Position numbers and translations under genes: made by a program. Source: a virus. From it: 23,777 bases of DNA. The first letter of the stretch is position 1. Every line of letters begins with the position of its first letter. Where the stretch lies: IMG/VR virus record IMGVR_UViG_3300044237_000025, positions 1-23,777 of that record; one strand, written 5' to 3'. The notes under the pieces were generated by a model that was not told where the DNA came from, ran no database searches, and saw nothing but the letters and a program-made list of their open reading frames with translations. Shown here one piece after another: positions 14,923-22,425 of this stretch.

Positions 14923-15857
14923 TATGCTACCTCACTTTCTATTTCAATAAAGTCCTCGACAAGTTCTGCTTCGTCTTCTGAAATGGCTATAACGCTTTCT
15001 TCTTGACGCTGTGTAGCTTTCTCGTCCCACTCTTTACATATGTAGTCATTAAAGTTTTTCACCCACTCCAAGAAACCAACAAGAAGTTCTTCGTCCTCTG
15101 GTTTGATTTCATGTGTTACAGAAGTATCTGCCTTACACTTTGGCGTAAAGAAACTGCTGCCATTAGGAAGATCATTTTTTACATTCTCAAAGAATAGAAT
15201 GTTATGCATTAGCGGTAGCCTTTCCTGCCGTGCAAATACACCAAACTGATCACCCACAGTCTTGTAAGCATCCTTGTTATCAATCTCCCAGATAAATGGA
15301 GTTGATACTTCAGACATTTCGTTTCCGTTGGCATCCACTGGATTGTCCAGCGTTACCACTCCAAACACTACACGAACACGCTTAATCTGTCGGATCAAGT
15401 CCTGCATATCTGTCGGCAGTGCTTTGAAGTCTTCAATGTACCCAGATGGTTTGCCACAGTTAAACCTACCTGTATTGTCTTTCAGGTCAATGTTTAGTGT
15501 GTCTGACATGATCGTGCGATGGAAGCTACCCTTTGGCTCATTTGGCTTTGGGTTTTTATTTGCTATATACCTACGATACATAAACCTCTGCATAAAAGGC
15601 CGCATGGTAATGGTCTTGCTATATGCAAATTGGGATGTGTCTCCGTCAATAATTTCAAGACGGAACATGCCTCCCTCAATAGTTTCTACATTAGTCAGCC
15701 TACCATTGACCTCTGCTTGCCCCATAACTGGTTGATGCCAAATGCGCAGACGATTGAGAGTGTTAGTCTTTTTATTAGACTTACCATCATCGACGATGCC
15801 CATCATCTTTGCCATTGCAGCGTAATTACCAGTATTAATAGTCGTTAGTTCACTCAT
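14922..15857 (-). CDS. Probable ssDNA-binding protein
   Basis: The 311-residue protein begins MSELTTINTGNYAAMAKMMG. It has central conserved-looking words such as ITMRPFMQRFMYRRY, GRFNCGKPSGYIEDFKALP and STPFIWEIDN, and an acidic C-terminal tail (ISEDEAELVEDFIEIESE). I recall this family from marine podoviruses next to the DNA polymerase. The acidic tail and its place between polymerase and exonuclease fit an ssDNA-binding protein working like T7 gp2.5. I see no classical OB-fold signature, so the function is inferred. AGGAG lies 6 bases before the ATG. It is the first gene downstream of a strong sigma70-like promoter, fitting a protein needed in quantity. Confidence 0.55.
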   Translation of the reverse strand: MSELTTINTGNYAAMAKMMGIVDDGKSNKKTNTLNRLRIWHQPVMGQAEVNGRLTNVETIEGGMFRLEIIDGDTSQFAYSKTITMRPFMQRFMYRRYIANKNPKPNEPKGSFHRTIMSDTLNIDLKDNTGRFNCGKPSGYIEDFKALPTDMQDLIRQIKRVRVVFGVVTLDNPVDANGNEMSEVSTPFIWEIDNKDAYKTVGDQFGVFARQERLPLMHNILFFENVKNDLPNGSSFFTPKCKADTSVTHEIKPEDEELLVGFLEWVKNFNDYICKEWDEKATQRQEESVIAISEDEAELVEDFIEIESEVA

Positions 15858-15887
15858 GTATTACTCCTTTCTCATTCAAGAGCCGTA

Positions 15888-15916
15888 GTTATATCACGCT
15901 ACGTCCTTTGTGTCAA
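15888..15916 (-). promoter_or_regulatory. Sigma70-like promoter before the ssDNA-binding gene
   Basis: On the - strand, TTGACA (15916-15911, full -35 match) is followed after 17 bases by TATAAC (15893-15888, five of six for -10). The expected start is near 15881, about 24 bases before the ATG at 15857. The -35 box lies inside the last codons of the polymerase gene, whose stop is in the spacer. It would give the SSB-to-MazG block its own transcript. Confidence 0.75.
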
Positions 15917-17936
15917 GCCAATTCGGACCTATTTTTGCTTCTAAAAGCATAGGAACATTTAGATTGACTCTAAAAGAGTTGTTTATCAACTCTGTAAGAT
16001 TGTTATTAACATCATTGATGTGCCACAATACTTGTGCCTCTTCATCAGGATGTATATCAATGACAACCGAATCATGCACAGTGTTTACAATGCAGCTATT
16101 CATATCGGATAGTCTCTTTTCTATTTCAATAAGAACAACGGGAACGATGTCAGCAGTTGCAAATCCCTGCACTGGATAATTCTTTATCTGCGTAAAATAA
16201 GATACAGTCCCGTTCATTTTTCTTACAACATTAGGAAAAGCATACTGTCGGCCTGATGGCGTTGTTATCATCTTAGTTGTTAGAGCCTCTTTAGCCAATC
16301 GGGAATGCCAATCTGCGATGCCTTTATACTTCTCCGTGAAGTGTGTGTAGTATTCTGCCTCTGCCGCTGTTCTACCGTATCCTGTGGCACCGTAGAGGGG
16401 CGCAAACGTGTGCGCTTTCGCAGTCTGCCTATCCGTAGGCTGACCAGCATCGGTAATAACTTTAGCGGTGTAACTGTGTACATCAAACCCAGTAGATACT
16501 TCATCAATAGCAACTCCATCTTGAGATAAGAAAGCAGCAGCCCTGAACTCCAACTGTGCAAAGTCAGCTTCCATAATCTTGCCGCCTTCCCACCGTGATA
16601 CGAACACTTTCTTCACAGGGAATGTTCCACCACGTGGCATGTTCTGCATGTTTGGATCAGCACCAGAGAAGCGACCAGTAGCTGTGCGGTGCTGTAGTAG
16701 ACGGACATGCAGTTTACCGTCATCTTTAATGTGTGTTTTTATTCCTTCTACAAAAGACGATAGATAAGTGTCTAGCGCACTCAAACGCTTTACCTTGCTT
16801 AAGAATAGGATTGCATCGTGCATGTCATTCTGACGAGCAAAACTCTCAAGGATGTCTAAGTTACCTTTGCTAGTAGTAAAGCCATTAGCACTGACCCACT
16901 TTGCATCTGGTGCAGTAAACCGTAGGCCAGCGATACGATCAGATTCTATAAACACATAACCAAATCCATCACAATCTTTGCAACTGTTAGGCCGTGCATA
17001 CTTGTTGCCATCTTTCTTTATGCGAAAGACCTGTCCCTTTCCTTTACACACTGTACACTGTCGTGGCTCTTTACGATAAACAACCTCACTGTTTTCTTTC
17101 ATAACAGATTTATATTCTTGCTTGGACATGTATGGATCAAAGTTGTTTTGCCACATTGCTTTGTCAATAGGCTTACGACTATAGATAACTTGAGACAATT
17201 GCTCTGGACTATTTAAGTTAACGTGACGATGCCCCATCAGATGCTGCACCATACGCTTTAGTTCTCCATTGAGTTTGCGTTTTTCAGATTCAAATTCTTC
17301 ACGAACCTCATTCAAAACTGTTTCATCAACCTCAAACCCACGCTGGTAAATCTTAGCCAGCACGACAGCAACTTGATTGGACAGTACAACAGTATCCATC
17401 AGACCTGCATACTCTTTGCTCAGTAGCTTTGCATACTGCCTGTCAGACAACTCCTGTGTCGCATGAAGGTCAGCCACAAGATACTCCGTCAGTTCATTGT
17501 ACGGTATGTCTCTGGTGCTTACACCCTGTTTGAAATATTCTTTAAGCGTGTCCTGCTTCTGCCAACTTAGTTCATAGCGTTGCGCACATGCATCAAGAGA
17601 CAGTGGTTCTTTCTGTCCACGCTGCATAACATACTCTGCCAGCATTGTGTCAAACACAGGGCCATCATACTTGAAGCCAGACTCCCACAACCACACAAGA
17701 TCGTGAGGGGCATTGTGGCATATCAAAATGGTAGCTTCATCCAGCATCATTTGTACACGCTCGTAGTAGTCTTCCTGATTGGGACGGTCAGCGTGGTCAA
17801 ATGGGAACGTCAGGCACTGGCCTTGGTCTGTTAGCATACCAACCATTACAAGTGAGTTAGTAGGCTCAAACGGATCAAGGTGCATCTTACCGTCCCGGTG
17901 TGTCACCGTATTTTCTACATCAAGTGTTAATTTCAT
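15894..17936 (-). CDS. Family A DNA polymerase with inserted DnaJ-type zinc finger
   Basis: This is a replicative polymerase of 680 residues. The 3'-5' exonuclease shows D6 and E8, N75 and D79, and Y152 and D156. The polymerase part shows motif A with D458 (ADFAQLEFR), motif B R503-K507-F511-Y515 (KAHTFAPLYG) and motif C H621-D622 (VHDS). F511 corresponds to position 762 of E. coli Pol I, where T7 has Tyr. Between the two domains (about 294-326) sit two CxxCxGxG words, CTVCKGKG and CKDCDGFG, half of a DnaJ zinc domain. This partial DnaJ insertion was described for phage HMO-2011. The start is in an ATGA overlap with the preceding gene. Confidence 0.95.
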   Translation of the reverse strand: MKLTLDVENTVTHRDGKMHLDPFEPTNSLVMVGMLTDQGQCLTFPFDHADRPNQEDYYERVQMMLDEATILICHNAPHDLVWLWESGFKYDGPVFDTMLAEYVMQRGQKEPLSLDACAQRYELSWQKQDTLKEYFKQGVSTRDIPYNELTEYLVADLHATQELSDRQYAKLLSKEYAGLMDTVVLSNQVAVVLAKIYQRGFEVDETVLNEVREEFESEKRKLNGELKRMVQHLMGHRHVNLNSPEQLSQVIYSRKPIDKAMWQNNFDPYMSKQEYKSVMKENSEVVYRKEPRQCTVCKGKGQVFRIKKDGNKYARPNSCKDCDGFGYVFIESDRIAGLRFTAPDAKWVSANGFTTSKGNLDILESFARQNDMHDAILFLSKVKRLSALDTYLSSFVEGIKTHIKDDGKLHVRLLQHRTATGRFSGADPNMQNMPRGGTFPVKKVFVSRWEGGKIMEADFAQLEFRAAAFLSQDGVAIDEVSTGFDVHSYTAKVITDAGQPTDRQTAKAHTFAPLYGATGYGRTAAEAEYYTHFTEKYKGIADWHSRLAKEALTTKMITTPSGRQYAFPNVVRKMNGTVSYFTQIKNYPVQGFATADIVPVVLIEIEKRLSDMNSCIVNTVHDSVVIDIHPDEEAQVLWHINDVNNNLTELINNSFRVNLNVPMLLEAKIGPNWLDTKDVA

Positions 17937-18169
17937 TTCTGTCTCTCTATCTTGTAAATCCTAAAACCAAATGCGTCACAATATTTTTTTATGCTACTAA
18001 AATTCGGTTTTGTTTTCCTGTCTTCGTAGTATATATTCTTTTTAAGATATGCTAGTATCTCTTTTTTTGTACCCATCTTTGTGTATGATGTGGATGTTTT
18101 TATATAGTCACCAAACCCATCATAGTCAAAGCATTCTTCATCATAGTCTTGTGCTAGAATGTATTTCAT
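17933..18169 (-). CDS. Hypothetical protein (78 aa)
   Basis: From the ATG at 18169 (AGGAG 7 bases upstream) the product starts MKYILAQDYDEECFDYDGFG. The first half is acidic and Tyr/Asp-rich; the second is Lys-rich and ends YKIERQK. A longer reading from 18208 would begin inside endonuclease VII with no site, so I reject it. It has a few scattered cysteines and no known motif. It overlaps the endonuclease VII end by 29 bases and the polymerase start by 4, so translation of the polymerase is coupled to it. Function unknown. Confidence 0.6.
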   Translation of the reverse strand: MKYILAQDYDEECFDYDGFGDYIKTSTSYTKMGTKKEILAYLKKNIYYEDRKTKPNFSSIKKYCDAFGFRIYKIERQK

Positions 18170-18584
18170 TATCTCTCTCCTCATGTTGTTGCAGATATAA
18201 CACAGCACGTCTCACTCTGTCAAGTGAATCTTTAAACGCACCAAGACCCGTATTGCAATGATGGCAAACCCAACCGCGAAATGTTTCTGTTTCGTGGCAG
18301 TGATCAAGAACCCAATTTTGCAATCGTCGTTGTCCCTTCCTAGCTATCTCTTCCATTTTCCTGTCGCATATAGGGCAAGCATAATTTTCATCGGGATATG
18401 GGTTTTCCTGCTTCAATCGTTTAACTAACTGTGCTTGATTACGGCTACACGTTCTACATTTTCTTTTTATTTCTCCTGATTCCATATGCTGAAACTGACT
18501 GATGGGCTGTAGTTCACCACAATTATTACACTCCAACCCCTCAACAATATCCTCTTTTGAGAATGTAAAGAGTTCGCCCTGCAT
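18141..18584 (-). CDS. Endonuclease VII-like HNH nuclease
   Basis: The 147-residue protein has the endonuclease VII core: CPIC (C70, C73), then LDHCHETETFRGWVC (D94, H95, H97), CHHCN (C107, C110, N111) and LGAFKDS. The T4 relative, gp49, cleaves Holliday junctions and branched DNA before packaging. Here an extra N-terminal zinc ribbon is visible (C19-x2-C22 and C43-x2-C46), which may add DNA binding. The start overlaps the helicase stop (TAATG). Lying between helicase and polymerase, it may trim branched replication intermediates. A free-standing homing-type HNH nuclease is less likely given the endonuclease VII signature. Confidence 0.85.
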   Translation of the reverse strand: MQGELFTFSKEDIVEGLECNNCGELQPISQFQHMESGEIKRKCRTCSRNQAQLVKRLKQENPYPDENYACPICDRKMEEIARKGQRRLQNWVLDHCHETETFRGWVCHHCNTGLGAFKDSLDRVRRAVLYLQQHEERDNEIHSSTRL

Positions 18585-19813
18585 TATACCATATACCTTC
18601 CTGTACGATAGTCTAACTCACAATGGACAACGCCGTGCCAGCCACTTAACTTATTCTTGACTATGTTGAGGTGACGCTGTAAGTCCTCTACGTTTGGATC
18701 GTCGTCTTGTTTTGCTGGGTTCTTTGCAATCAGAATCATCAGATCAGCCTCTGCTGCTTTGCCTGTGCGTGACCCTTCCATCATAGCTTGATTAAGAATA
18801 ACTTTACCCTCTGCCTCTGCCGATAGCTGGGACATATAAAACACGGCACAGTCATACTGCTTTGCAATCATACGTGCATGGATTGCATTCGCCTTGAGTG
18901 CTTCGTCAGGACGAGCGAACCCACCCTGTCTGGCAAACTTATCTCCCATGTCTAACAGGATGACATCTGGCTTGTATGTCTTACAAACAGACTCAACCCA
19001 TGACATGTCTCGACCTGTAGCATCCTTTATCCTGATGCGTTCCTTGATAGGCTGATACAGATCACGTGCCTTGCTAGGATTCTTTTTTATCTCACGCATG
19101 GTCATGCCTGTAGCAGCCGTTAGGTATCGTGCGCCCACACGGTGACTGCCTTCCTCATTACACAGGATGATACAGTTTGCACCCTGCGCTGCCATTCCAT
19201 TGGGACTAGCAATCAGGCTGGCATGGAACGATGTTTTACCTGTGTTGGGTCTGGCACCTATCTCAATCAAGTGACCAGCATTGACGCCCTCTACATGCCC
19301 AGCAAGCGTGGGAATATTAAACGTCCAACGTGCTTCAAGATCATTCTTAGCAAGAAGTGTATCAATATCCATATCGTCCCACTCCACATTCATGTCAGGT
19401 AGGAAGTCATCATTGTATTGCTCTAGAAGACGCCTCAGAGACTCCAGACTGCCCTGATCACCGTTTACGTACTCAAACCCTAACTCAGCGATGTCGGTGC
19501 CTACAACCTGCTGAAACAGCTTTGACAACACCTCTTGTGCCACATCACTGCCCATCGGGGCTTCTTTCTTGATCTGCCCAAACAAGCCACCAAACGCCAT
19601 CTTCTGTGACGGTGTGAGTGTGGGATTACTTGAAAGAAACAATGCCTCCACTTCCTCTGGTGTAACAGACCTGCTGTAACGATCCATGCAGACATCAATA
19701 GTCTTTTTGATCTTTCTGTTTTCTGCATTGAAAAGCCTGTCAGGGCATTTTGCTCCACGGTGATTGTCGTAGAACTCCTTGTCCATCAGGCTCCTAATTA
19801 TTGATAATTCCAT
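18584..19813 (-). CDS. DnaB-like replicative helicase
   Basis: The 409-residue protein is a RecA-fold ring helicase of the DnaB/T7 gp4 type, unwinding DNA 5'-3' at the fork using NTPs. Walker A is GARPNTGKTS (186-195), a catalytic Glu lies in CNEEGS (220-221), Walker B is VILLDMGD (D288), the polar sensor is YMSQLS (Q329), and the C-terminal KNKLSGWHG plus DYRTGRY words fit motif H4 and the family end. The primase half of gp4 is on the separate preceding gene, which it overlaps by 20 bases. An internal ATG at 19786 has AGGAG close by and could be the true start, removing nine residues. Confidence 0.9.
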   Translation of the reverse strand: MELSIIRSLMDKEFYDNHRGAKCPDRLFNAENRKIKKTIDVCMDRYSRSVTPEEVEALFLSSNPTLTPSQKMAFGGLFGQIKKEAPMGSDVAQEVLSKLFQQVVGTDIAELGFEYVNGDQGSLESLRRLLEQYNDDFLPDMNVEWDDMDIDTLLAKNDLEARWTFNIPTLAGHVEGVNAGHLIEIGARPNTGKTSFHASLIASPNGMAAQGANCIILCNEEGSHRVGARYLTAATGMTMREIKKNPSKARDLYQPIKERIRIKDATGRDMSWVESVCKTYKPDVILLDMGDKFARQGGFARPDEALKANAIHARMIAKQYDCAVFYMSQLSAEAEGKVILNQAMMEGSRTGKAAEADLMILIAKNPAKQDDDPNVEDLQRHLNIVKNKLSGWHGVVHCELDYRTGRYMV

Positions 19814-20552
19814 TTAGCTTCTCCATATCTGTCGGGTTACGATACTTGAGATCATAGTCCAAACGTAGAACTTTTACATTTTGTACATATCCACGCAACT
19901 CCTTTGCGTATTGCAAAGTCTTTGGCAGGGCATCGGGGTCTAGTGCCATAACGGCAGTTGAGAACTGTGCAAGGTATCCCTTATGCGATTCAGATAATGA
20001 TGTACCTAATATCGCAACCCCGACAAAGGATTTGCATTCACCAACAACGACTGCACTCACACAGTCCTCAACAACCACGGCGACATTACCACAACCATGT
20101 GTAAAAGGCAACCCACTATTTCCGTACCTTTTCCATTTGGGTAGTCTTCGCCCAAGTGAACGCCCTACCGCATCCACAGGAACGTGATTGTCATAACAAA
20201 CAAACACAGCACGATGATCCTTTACATCGTACATGAGATGATCTTCATCAAACCCCCATTGATCTGCAAATTCCACAACATCCCTACGGTCATCGTGAGG
20301 AACAATATATTCAGGAAGTACAAAAGGATCAGGCTCTGCCCTAACACTTTTCATCCTACGTATATCATCTACACTTAGCTTGACACGTACAGAACCACTA
20401 ACGCTACAAGATGCCTTGTAACAATTCCACAACAGTGACCCCATGTTATTTGTAGCTGTAAATGTTTTGTACGACTTACAGACAGGACAATTAAGCCTAC
20501 GAGATTCACCTGATGGTATATCTAAGTCTTCTACAAAATATCTAATATCCAT
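19794..20552 (-). CDS. DNA primase, zinc finger plus TOPRIM
   Basis: This 252-residue protein corresponds to the primase half of T7 gp4. The zinc ribbon is C22-x2-C25 and C44-x4-C49. The TOPRIM catalytic part shows E162-D163 in VVVEDCVSA and D205-x-D207 in ALDPDA. It would recognise a short template sequence and make RNA primers for lagging-strand synthesis. The helicase is encoded by the next, overlapping gene rather than fused. AGGTGA lies just before the ATG at 20552. A 52-base AT-rich gap separates it from the recombinase gene upstream. Confidence 0.9.
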   Translation of the reverse strand: MDIRYFVEDLDIPSGESRRLNCPVCKSYKTFTATNNMGSLLWNCYKASCSVSGSVRVKLSVDDIRRMKSVRAEPDPFVLPEYIVPHDDRRDVVEFADQWGFDEDHLMYDVKDHRAVFVCYDNHVPVDAVGRSLGRRLPKWKRYGNSGLPFTHGCGNVAVVVEDCVSAVVVGECKSFVGVAILGTSLSESHKGYLAQFSTAVMALDPDALPKTLQYAKELRGYVQNVKVLRLDYDLKYRNPTDMEKLNGIINN

Positions 20553-20604
20553 GTTATCACCTATTATATATGTTTATATATAGTCCGTTGGGCAATGACG
20601 ATAT
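20553..20604 (-). promoter_or_regulatory. AT-rich gap with inverted repeat, possible promoter or att-type site
   Basis: This 52-base gap between the recombinase and primase genes holds TATATA, four bases, TATATA (20565-20580) and, on the - strand, a TATAAT word right before the primase ribosome site. No -35 box at proper spacing is visible (a TTGCCC is 21 bases from TATAAT). It could be a weak promoter or a binding site for the adjacent recombinase. No core sequence can be named. Confidence 0.25.
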
Positions 20605-21492
20605 TCATCTACCATGATTTTGCCTAGCCGTCAAGGCTAAATCTGCACTGGCAAGTGTATTTTTCATGTACGGTTTTACACTTTGTGGATTAGCATGTCC
20701 TGTAACCGACATAATATTGCCCATAGACACACCTGCCTCTACCATTTCTGTTGTACCAGTGCGCCGCAGGTCAGATAGTCGCAGTTCTTTTGGCAGTTCT
20801 GCACTGTCCATGACACGTCTAGCCATACGTGGAAGATGCTGCAAGCTGTAAGGATAGTAGTTGCCGTTCTTTGGTTTGATTGAAGGGGCAACGTAGGGTT
20901 GAAACCCAAAATCTTCTTGCTGCTGCACTAACATCTCGTGTAAATCATCTGACATGGGCAAAAACACCTCTGCACGACGCTTTGACTGCTCTATGTAGAC
21001 CATTTTTTTGTTTAAATCTAGGTTTTCCCATTTTAGTAGCCTAATATCGCCCAATCTTTGGCACCATTCGTATGCCATGTGTGCTATAAGACCAATATTT
21101 CTGGTATTGAAGTCAGAATATGCCGTGTCAAGAAAATGACGCACCTGTTCTCTCGTCCAGACGGTTTTCCGACGCTGTGTGGTGCGCTTTTTTACCGCAC
21201 TAAATGGGTTGACAAGACAATTTTCCATGTGGACAGCATAGTTGAACACTATACGTGTCACAGAAAGGACATGATTAGCCATAGGAATGCCTTTTTCACA
21301 CCACTTGTTATATAATTGTTTTGCCATTCGTGTTGTAACATCTTCACAACTTTTCCAGCCAAACTGTTCGTTGTCTGGATTAGTGCTTACCATAACGTAT
21401 ATGAGATACTTATAGTGTTGTTGAGTTTCGTCCCTCAACGCACTGAAATCATGTGAAGAAAGGTAATCGTTGATTATATCTTGTACTAGCAT
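20605..21492 (-). CDS. int: Tyrosine recombinase / integrase
   Basis: The 295-residue protein has an N-terminal SAM-like core-binding part (about 1-108) and a catalytic domain. The catalytic set is R146 (CQRLGDIRLLKW), K171 (QSKRRAEV), R243 (LSDLRRTGTT), H266 (TGHANPQS) and Y275 (VKPYMKN). The usual His of the HxxR box is replaced by S240. I start at 21492, where AGGAGT lies 5 bases upstream; a longer reading would translate the terminator of the gene before. Such enzymes insert phage DNA at a host attB or resolve multimers. It suggests a temperate ancestor or lifestyle, but I see no repressor in the window. Confidence 0.88.
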   Translation of the reverse strand: MLVQDIINDYLSSHDFSALRDETQQHYKYLIYVMVSTNPDNEQFGWKSCEDVTTRMAKQLYNKWCEKGIPMANHVLSVTRIVFNYAVHMENCLVNPFSAVKKRTTQRRKTVWTREQVRHFLDTAYSDFNTRNIGLIAHMAYEWCQRLGDIRLLKWENLDLNKKMVYIEQSKRRAEVFLPMSDDLHEMLVQQQEDFGFQPYVAPSIKPKNGNYYPYSLQHLPRMARRVMDSAELPKELRLSDLRRTGTTEMVEAGVSMGNIMSVTGHANPQSVKPYMKNTLASADLALTARQNHGR

Positions 21493-21504
21493 GTAAACTC
21501 CTAT

Positions 21505-21532
21505 AAAAAAGGAAGGGGCCAAAGCCCCCTCC
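21505..21532 (-). terminator. Intrinsic terminator between DUF932 and recombinase genes
   Basis: On the - strand, GGAGGGGGC, loop TTTG and GCCCCTTCC form a nine-pair stem with one G-T pair, followed by TTTTTT. It lies 10 bases after the DUF932 stop and directly before the recombinase ribosome site, so recombinase expression would need read-through or another promoter. Confidence 0.9.
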
Positions 21533-21541
21533 ATTGGTTAT

Positions 21542-22390
21542 TTAGGCTGCAACAAGCTGCCGGAACTCTGGTGTATTGACCCACCCAACAACTTCTTGCT
21601 CACGCTTCCACAGGCTCTGCGCTTGCGTGTCATTGCCTGTGCGGCGAAGGGCAAAGCCATTAGTGTCCACGTTGAGTGGGTTAGCATAGCTGGTGAAAGC
21701 GGAATACAACGCCCACACATTGCGGCCACGTGTCACAGTCTCGTGATTGTACAAGCTGAACATTTTCTCTGCTTTTTCTTCGGACATGATAGACTTGAGC
21801 ATCTGGCTAATATCAATCGTGTGCAGCTTTGTCTCTGCCCACTGTTGGTACATGTCAGCGTTGTTGTCAAAGTCAGACATGGTTTTCTCCAGTTCACCGA
21901 TAAAACGATCCAAGTCAAAGTTGGTAGTGTTCTTACGTTTGATCTTATCGTAGTCACCAGTAATCATACCATTCGTACAGAAGAAGTCGATGGCTCCGTA
22001 GTACACCTGATTGGAACAGCTACCGTCGATGCCGTGCAGGGCGATCAGACGGGGTGCAATCGTCGTCGTGTGCTTGTCTGTGACAATCTTACGCAGCACG
22101 TTAGGCATGACCATCTCCATCATCACCCACGCATTGTTACGGGCAGTGCGGAAGTTAAGGTTCATGTTGTCACATACCTCTTCTCCAAGATGCTCCGACA
22201 CAGCATTGTGCGCACGGGTAAAGAAGTCACCGTGGCTGGCACATTTGAACTTCTTACCGACGATGCCAAGGTACTCCCCTGTGTCGCCGTTGATGACGTA
22301 CTTGGACTTGTGGAAGTGAGTGTCCTCGTACACCACAGGAAAGTTGATGTTGTTGGGGATCAGTTCTTCAGCAGTAAAATCTAATGGCAT
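21542..22390 (-). CDS. DUF932-like phage protein
   Basis: The 282-residue protein resembles the DUF932 family (phage/plasmid-like proteins) common in early regions of marine phages. Recognisable parts are YVINGDTGEYLGIVG near residue 31, the central DGSCSNQVYYGAIDFFCTNG (about 121-140), and the C-terminal WALYSAFTSYANPLNVDTNG followed by an Arg/Gln-rich stretch to QLVAA. The biochemical role of the family is not established. It is the first gene after a strong sigma70-like promoter and ends at a strong terminator, so it is probably an abundant, independently transcribed early product. GGAG lies 7 bases before the ATG. Confidence 0.65.
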   Translation of the reverse strand: MPLDFTAEELIPNNINFPVVYEDTHFHKSKYVINGDTGEYLGIVGKKFKCASHGDFFTRAHNAVSEHLGEEVCDNMNLNFRTARNNAWVMMEMVMPNVLRKIVTDKHTTTIAPRLIALHGIDGSCSNQVYYGAIDFFCTNGMITGDYDKIKRKNTTNFDLDRFIGELEKTMSDFDNNADMYQQWAETKLHTIDISQMLKSIMSEEKAEKMFSLYNHETVTRGRNVWALYSAFTSYANPLNVDTNGFALRRTGNDTQAQSLWKREQEVVGWVNTPEFRQLVAA

Positions 22391-22425
22391 AGCAGTTCTC
22401 CTTTCGCCATGTTAAGTGATACTCT

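Noticed and set aside
21493-21534. Longer N-terminus for the recombinase (MEGALAPSFF...)
   Set aside because: These codons are the terminator hairpin and T-tract. A good ribosome site directly precedes the ATG at 21492.
21596-22384. A 262-codon open frame on the + strand antisense to the DUF932-like gene
   Set aside because: The product is Val/His-rich, as expected from reversing the codons of the real gene. The - strand frame has promoter, ribosome site, terminator and family resemblance.
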